DNA from: Candidatus Sumerlaeota bacterium
GTDB taxonomy: Bacteria > Sumerlaeota > Sumerlaeia > JADFCT01
Direction: 5' to 3'
Length of the DNA stretch: 6,323 nt
Assembly: GCA_026398575.1 (NCBI GenBank)
Contig: JAPLSP010000677.1
Span: forward strand, 1 to 6,323
In this document: positions 5,986 through 6,323 of the stretch, piece after piece
Position numbering within the stretch: position 1 is the stretch's first letter
Layout of the letters: every line of letters begins with the position of its first letter
The notes under the pieces: model-generated
Told to the model about the DNA's origin: nothing
The model's input: only the letters and a program-made list of their open reading frames with translations
Databases searched by the model: none
Translations under genes and position numbers: made by a program

Positions 5986-6323
5986 TAGATGCTGACTTCA
6001 GACGAATTGCCAAAGAAATCTATCCCATCCTTAGCTCTGGCAAATGCATTGCTTGGGTAGGTTCTGGTTTTTCAATGATTGCGAATTATTATGAGTTGAA
6101 GAAGCTGATTATACATCTGTGCGAATCCTGTAACGTATCCTTTTTTGATGACGCTGACGAACCATCTTTTGATAGTCTTGCTGAGAAGGCTGATGAGTGC
6201 AAGAAAGCCAGCAAGGTACTTTATCATGAGACATTAGCAGAGCATTTTGGCCAAAGGCCTTCCGTAACAAGAATTGCATATACGTCTCTTCTGAAGCTGC
6301 CTTTTTGTGGATATGTTACTACA
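5982..6323 (+). CDS. SIR2-like domain protein, 5' part (runs off window)
   Basis: The first 114 codons are open to the window edge. After a short amphipathic N-terminus comes a hydrophobic strand and glycine loop, IAWVGSGFS (residues 23-31), followed by YYELKKLIIHLCE. This is the arrangement of the NAD-binding GAGxS loop and following helix in bacterial SIR2-like (SIR2_2-type) proteins, with Ser in place of the usual Ala. SIR2 domains in defence systems (ThsA, DSR2, SIR2-APAZ and others) hydrolyse NAD+ to abort infection. The catalytic Asn/His region and any partner domain lie beyond the window, so activity and subfamily cannot be judged. ATG 5982 is the only possible start: the frame is closed by TAA at 5943 and no ATG, GTG or TTG lies between. 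The Shine-Dalgarno is weak (GGAA about 9 bases upstream), consistent with translational coupling. It is more AT-rich than the ends of the methyltransferase gene, suggesting separate acquisition. Confidence 0.72.
   Translation, partial: MIDADFRRIAKEIYPILSSGKCIAWVGSGFSMIANYYELKKLIIHLCESCNVSFFDDADEPSFDSLAEKADECKKASKVLYHETLAEHFGQRPSVTRIAYTSLLKLPFCGYVTT

Overview
The window looks like part of a bacterial anti-phage defence island in a GC-rich genome. Codons in the main genes favour C in the third position. A heptanucleotide-flanked 23S-IVS-type ORF and a degenerate 9-bp intergenic repeat are present, both of a kind I associate with Verrucomicrobiota, Planctomycetota and related environmental bacteria. 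That taxonomic guess is weak because no rRNA or housekeeping gene is present.

All three main genes are on the + strand. (1) At 95-1192 lies the C-terminal third of a DISARM class 1 DrmD-type SNF2 helicase. It has no ATPase domains, and the 94 bases before it are not helicase, so it looks like a 5'-truncated remnant. (2) At 1265-5926 is a 1553-codon Eco57I/DrmMI-type N6-adenine DNA methyltransferase with intact SAM-binding (DPACGSG) and catalytic (NPPW) motifs. (3) At 5982 and running off the right edge is an AT-rich gene for a SIR2-like (NAD-hydrolase fold) protein, a common defence effector. It is linked to the methyltransferase through a possible 20-codon relay ORF with ATGA overlaps at both ends.

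The most unusual feature is inside the methyltransferase gene. About 564 bp (near 2441-3004) form a complete inserted element: a G-rich array of 15 heptanucleotides, a 123-aa four-helix-bundle (23S rRNA intervening-sequence, S23/IVP family) ORF with its own ribosome-binding site, and a C-rich array complementary to the first. The arms pair 29 of 32 bases, so the RNA could fold back with the ORF in the loop. The insert is a multiple of three, has no stop in the methyltransferase frame, and sits at an interdomain junction. The host gene therefore stays open and the two proteins are coded in different frames over 372 bp. IVS elements of this family are classically known from 23S rRNA genes, so an in-frame copy in a defence protein gene deserves a second look.

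A second oddity is composition. The methyltransferase is GC-rich at both ends, but about 1.2 kb after the NPPW motif, where target recognition is expected, is AT-rich. This suggests a mosaic gene or a swapped specificity domain. Taken together, the locus looks like a rearranged DISARM relative: the helicase has decayed, the methyltransferase is kept and invaded, and a SIR2 protein lies where drmA would be expected.
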